Shown: one piece after another, positions 61,400 to 64,000 of the stretch
How the letters are laid out: each line of letters opens with the position of its first letter
How positions within the stretch are numbered: the first letter of the stretch is position 1
Assembly (NCBI RefSeq): GCF_003308995.1
Contig: NZ_QFFJ01000001.1
Coordinates: forward strand, 1,550,001-1,614,000
Origin: Chitinophaga flava
Lineage (GTDB): Bacteria > Bacteroidota > Bacteroidia > Chitinophagales > Chitinophagaceae
Direction of reading: 5' to 3'
DNA length: 64,000 bases
Position numbers and translations under genes: made by a program
Notes under the pieces: generated by a model
What the model was told of the DNA's origin: nothing
Databases searched by the model: none
The model's input: only the letters and a program-made list of their open reading frames with translations

Positions 61400-63076
61400 A
61401 TTGATCCCGAATTTATCGGCCCATTGCTGTGCTTTTTCATAACCAGCGTCGGCATGACGGAAGATGCCCATGGCCGGGTCGTTGAACAGCACACGGCTAA
61501 GGCAGGCAGCAGCCCGGTCTGTACCGTCTGCCAGTACCACCATACCGGCATGCTGGGAGTATCCCATGCCTACGCCACCACCGTGGTGGAAAGACACCCA
61601 GGTAGCACCGCCACCGGTGTTGGACATCAGGTTGAGCAGTGTCCAGTCGCTCACAGCATCAGAGCCATCTTTCATGGATTCTGTTTCCCGGTTGGGAGAA
61701 GCTACAGAGCCGCAGTCGAGGTGATCACGTCCGATAACAATCGGTGCTTTTACCTTACCGGTCCTTACAAGTTCGTTAAAGATCAGTCCTGCTTTTTCTC
61801 TTTCTCCCAGGCCCAGCCAGCAGATACGGGCAGGCAATCCCTGGAAGGCCACTTTTTCCTGCGCCTGTTTCAGCCAGTTGATCAGGTGGGTATTTTCCGG
61901 GAAAGCTTCCATCAGCGCACGGTCTGTGGTATAGATATCTTCAGGGTCACCGGAGAGGGCTACCCAGCGGAAAGGTCCTTTTCCTTCGCAGAAAAGCGGA
62001 CGGATATAAGCAGGTGTGAAACCAGGGAAATTAAATGCATTGGGCTCACCACCTTCTTTAGCGAATTCGCGGAGGTTGTTGCCATAGTCGAAAGTCACGG
62101 CACCTTTTTGTTGCATCTCCAGCATAAATCCTACGTGGCGGGCCATGCTCCTGAGCGACAGCTGACGATAACGGGCAGGATCGTTTTTACGCAGTTCCAG
62201 CGCGGCCTGGAGGGTCATGTCATTGGGCACATAACCATTGATAGGATCATGTGCGGAAGTCTGGTCTGTGAGCACATCGGGGATGATATTGTCTTTGAGC
62301 AGACGTTCCAGCATATCGCCGGCATCGCTGACAAGGCCTACAGACAGCGGCTGTCCTTTAGCCATCGCTTCTTTCACCCAGGCTAACGCTTCCTCATAGG
62401 AATAAGTCATGCGGTCGATGTAGCGGGTATCTATACGTTTTTGTATGCGGGTAGGATCGATGTCTGCAGCGAGCATCACGCCACCGGCCATGGTAGCGGC
62501 CAGGGGCTGGGCGCCACCCATACCACCGATACCGGCAGTAACGATCAGTTTACCGGCGAGGTTACCATTGAAGTGCTGACGACCGCATTCCATAAAGGTT
62601 TCGTAGGTTCCCTGCAGGATGCCCTGGGTACCGATATAGATCCAGCTGCCTGCAGTCATCTGACCATACATCATGAGGCCTTTGGCGCGCAGTTCGTTGA
62701 AATGTTCCCAGGTAGCCCATTTAGGTACGAGGTTGCTATTTGCAAGCATTACTCTGGGGGCCTGCGGATGGGTACGTACGATGCCTACCGGTTTGCCGGA
62801 CTGCACCAGCAGAGAATGGTCTTCATCGAGTTCCAGTAATGTTTTGATGATTTTTTCCAGGGCTTCGCGGTTGCGGGCAGCCTGTCCGATACCACCGTAA
62901 ACTACCAGTTCATCGGGGTTTTCAGCTACTTCATCATCGAGGTTGTTGAGCAGCATACGCAGCGGAGCTTCTGTCTGCCAGGATTTAGCATGCAGCTGAG
63001 TGCCGCGGGGTGCCTTATAATGCGGATGCGCCGCGTATTGTTTAATAAAGTCCAAACTGGTCATGATAGATTCCAT
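61394..63076 (-). CDS. hutU: Urocanate hydratase
   Basis: 560 residues, normal length. The NAD-binding TAGIGGMGGAQPLAATMAGG, YIGTQGILQGTYETF and QTSAHDPINGY are the urocanase blocks; the catalytic Cys/Asp region ARICWLGLGER and the HHGGGVGMGYSQHAG end are intact. It hydrates urocanate to imidazolone propionate with NAD+ as electrophile. Its start overlaps the hutH stop by 35 bases (or 23 if the second ATG, at 63064, is used). Confidence 0.95.
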   Translation of the reverse strand: MESIMTSLDFIKQYAAHPHYKAPRGTQLHAKSWQTEAPLRMLLNNLDDEVAENPDELVVYGGIGQAARNREALEKIIKTLLELDEDHSLLVQSGKPVGIVRTHPQAPRVMLANSNLVPKWATWEHFNELRAKGLMMYGQMTAGSWIYIGTQGILQGTYETFMECGRQHFNGNLAGKLIVTAGIGGMGGAQPLAATMAGGVMLAADIDPTRIQKRIDTRYIDRMTYSYEEALAWVKEAMAKGQPLSVGLVSDAGDMLERLLKDNIIPDVLTDQTSAHDPINGYVPNDMTLQAALELRKNDPARYRQLSLRSMARHVGFMLEMQQKGAVTFDYGNNLREFAKEGGEPNAFNFPGFTPAYIRPLFCEGKGPFRWVALSGDPEDIYTTDRALMEAFPENTHLINWLKQAQEKVAFQGLPARICWLGLGEREKAGLIFNELVRTGKVKAPIVIGRDHLDCGSVASPNRETESMKDGSDAVSDWTLLNLMSNTGGGATWVSFHHGGGVGMGYSQHAGMVVLADGTDRAAACLSRVLFNDPAMGIFRHADAGYEKAQQWADKFGINI

Positions 63077-64000
63077 TTATAGGTAATTGATGCTGTGCGG
63101 CTGCTTCATTGGCTACGCGCACAAGAGACTGGTCAGAAACGATTTGGTGCAGCGCTTCGATATCATAAGCGAAGATGCGGTCTTTATTGGCGAAAGAAAC
63201 TTTTTCGCGGGCGTAGCGATGTACAGCTTCCAGGATGGGACCTGATTTGCGTGGCCGGCGGAAGTCTACAGCCTGTGCGGCATACAGCAGTTCTATCGCC
63301 AGGATGTATTCGAGGTTGCCGATTACCTGGTTGAGTTTACGGCCGCTGATAGATCCCATGGACACGTGGTCTTCCTGACCCAGTGAGGTAGGCACGCTAT
63401 CGGCGCTGGGAGGGAAACAGAGTGTTTTATTTTCGGTAACCAGTGCTGCGGTAGTGTACTGCGGTATCATAAATCCGGAGTTGAGTCCCGCATCTTCGAT
63501 CAGCAATTTGGGCAGGCCATAGCGACCTTCAATCATCATGTAACTGCGTCTGTCGGAGATATTACCTACTTCGGCAGCGGCGATGGTAGCGTAGTCGAGA
63601 GGCAATGCCATAGGCTGGCCGTGGAAGTTTCCTCCGCTGATGGTATCGGTATCACTGAAGATGATCGGGTTGTCTGTTACAGCATTGAGTTCGATGGTGG
63701 TCAGTTCTGCGAGGTGCAGCCATGCGGTGCGGGAAGCGCCGTGTACCTGCGGCATACAGCGAAGTGAGTAAGGGTCCTGAACGCGGTCGCAGTTGACATG
63801 TGAGGCCATGATCTCGGAGTTGTCGAGCATGGTTTTAAGACGATGTGCTACGAGCTGGTTGCCTGGGAAAGGCCGGATGGCGTGCAGACGCGGGTCAAAA
63901 GGTTTGTGGGTACCCATGAGTCCTTCGAGGGAGAGAGCGCCGATGATGTCAGCTGCTTCCAGTGCGTTGTGCAGACGTTGTACTGCTTTCACAGCGAAAG
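63042..64000 (-). CDS. hutH: Histidine ammonia-lyase (C-terminal part; 5' end beyond window)
   Basis: About 319 codons run to the right edge without an in-frame stop; the GTG near 63992 is an internal codon, not a start. ADIIGALSLEGLMGTHKPFDPRLHAIRPFPGNQ, VQDPYSLRCMPQVHGASR and GNFHGQPMALPLDY are the C-terminal two thirds of the aromatic ammonia-lyase fold. The MIO-forming ASG triad lies before this part, outside the window. It deaminates histidine to urocanate. First gene of the hut operon in this window. Confidence 0.95.
   Translation of the reverse strand, partial: FAVKAVQRLHNALEAADIIGALSLEGLMGTHKPFDPRLHAIRPFPGNQLVAHRLKTMLDNSEIMASHVNCDRVQDPYSLRCMPQVHGASRTAWLHLAELTTIELNAVTDNPIIFSDTDTISGGNFHGQPMALPLDYATIAAAEVGNISDRRSYMMIEGRYGLPKLLIEDAGLNSGFMIPQYTTAALVTENKTLCFPPSADSVPTSLGQEDHVSMGSISGRKLNQVIGNLEYILAIELLYAAQAVDFRRPRKSGPILEAVHRYAREKVSFANKDRIFAYDIEALHQIVSDQSLVRVANEAAAQHQLPINGIYHDQFGLY

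Noticed and set aside
61166..62386. A 406-codon open frame antisense to hutU/hutI
   Set aside because: It covers conserved hut coding sequence and its translation has no family features.

Overview
The window reads as chromosomal DNA of a free-living Bacteroidota bacterium, most likely Chitinophagaceae and Chitinophaga-like. Reasons: type IX secretion (T9SS) surface proteins (a CHU_C-type C-terminal domain, PorP/SprF, an OmpA/PD40 lipoprotein); Bacteroidota promoters of the TTTG / TAnnTTTG type in front of many genes; few Shine-Dalgarno sites; a parA-parB-DUF5683-dapB cluster; a tmRNA whose tag ends GESNYAMAA; and family members common in that group (bacterial GH3, DUF4421, SDR-type threonine dehydrogenase). 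The genus is an inference. Coding density is high. I found no rRNA, tRNA, insertion sequence, prophage or CRISPR array.

Layout. 1-9.4 kb: EVE-domain gene (cut by the window edge), SRPBCC protein, a lipoprotein, an AraC regulator with a Bcr/CflA-type drug exporter, tmRNA, then rseP, dxr and a GH3 enzyme on the minus strand. 9.4-15 kb: rplU-rpmA, a Lys/Ala histone H1-like protein, a repeat-rich spacer, a PolX that has lost its polymerase residues, PrsW, a DsbA-like protein and a GNAT enzyme. 15.3-28.6 kb: a tight four-gene minus-strand operon coding for a giant Calx-beta adhesin with T9SS type B tail, a PorP/SprF protein, an OmpA/PD40 lipoprotein and a delta-60/Calx-beta protein. 28.7-37 kb: ahcY, pdxJ, lon, two outer-membrane beta-barrel proteins and a membrane metallophosphoesterase. 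37-43 kb: UPF0173 hydrolase, parA, parB, DUF5683, dapB, an Rrf2 regulator, and a divergent MerR / cysteine-hydrolase pair with duplicated operators. 43-49 kb: cysH-cysD-cysN sulfate assimilation, threonine dehydrogenase, kdsA, an uncharacterised 135-residue protein, PspC. 49.5-59 kb: aconitase, HD protein, LOG-family protein, PQQ-propeller lipoprotein, DUF4421, YfcE-like phosphoesterase, purU, a secreted protein and a CHAD protein. 59-64 kb: histidine utilisation operon hutH-hutU-hutI-hutG; hutH runs off the right edge.

How genes work together. The 15-28 kb operon looks like one cell-surface module: the adhesin is exported by T9SS, the PorP/SprF protein should hold its type B tail at the outer membrane, and the OmpA lipoprotein should tie the assembly to peptidoglycan. 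The cys genes turn sulfate into APS and then sulfite. The hut genes turn histidine into glutamate and formamide. Rrf2 and MerR are local regulators with visible promoter or operator DNA.

The most unusual DNA-level signals are: a family of TGATG-rich nested palindromes wrapped around terminators at three convergent gene junctions; a three-domain higher-order repeat inside the adhesin; duplicated copies of the polX 5' region framed by REP-like palindromes; a symmetric pair of identical MerR operators; and several -7 boxes placed exactly four bases before an ATG, suggesting leaderless mRNAs.
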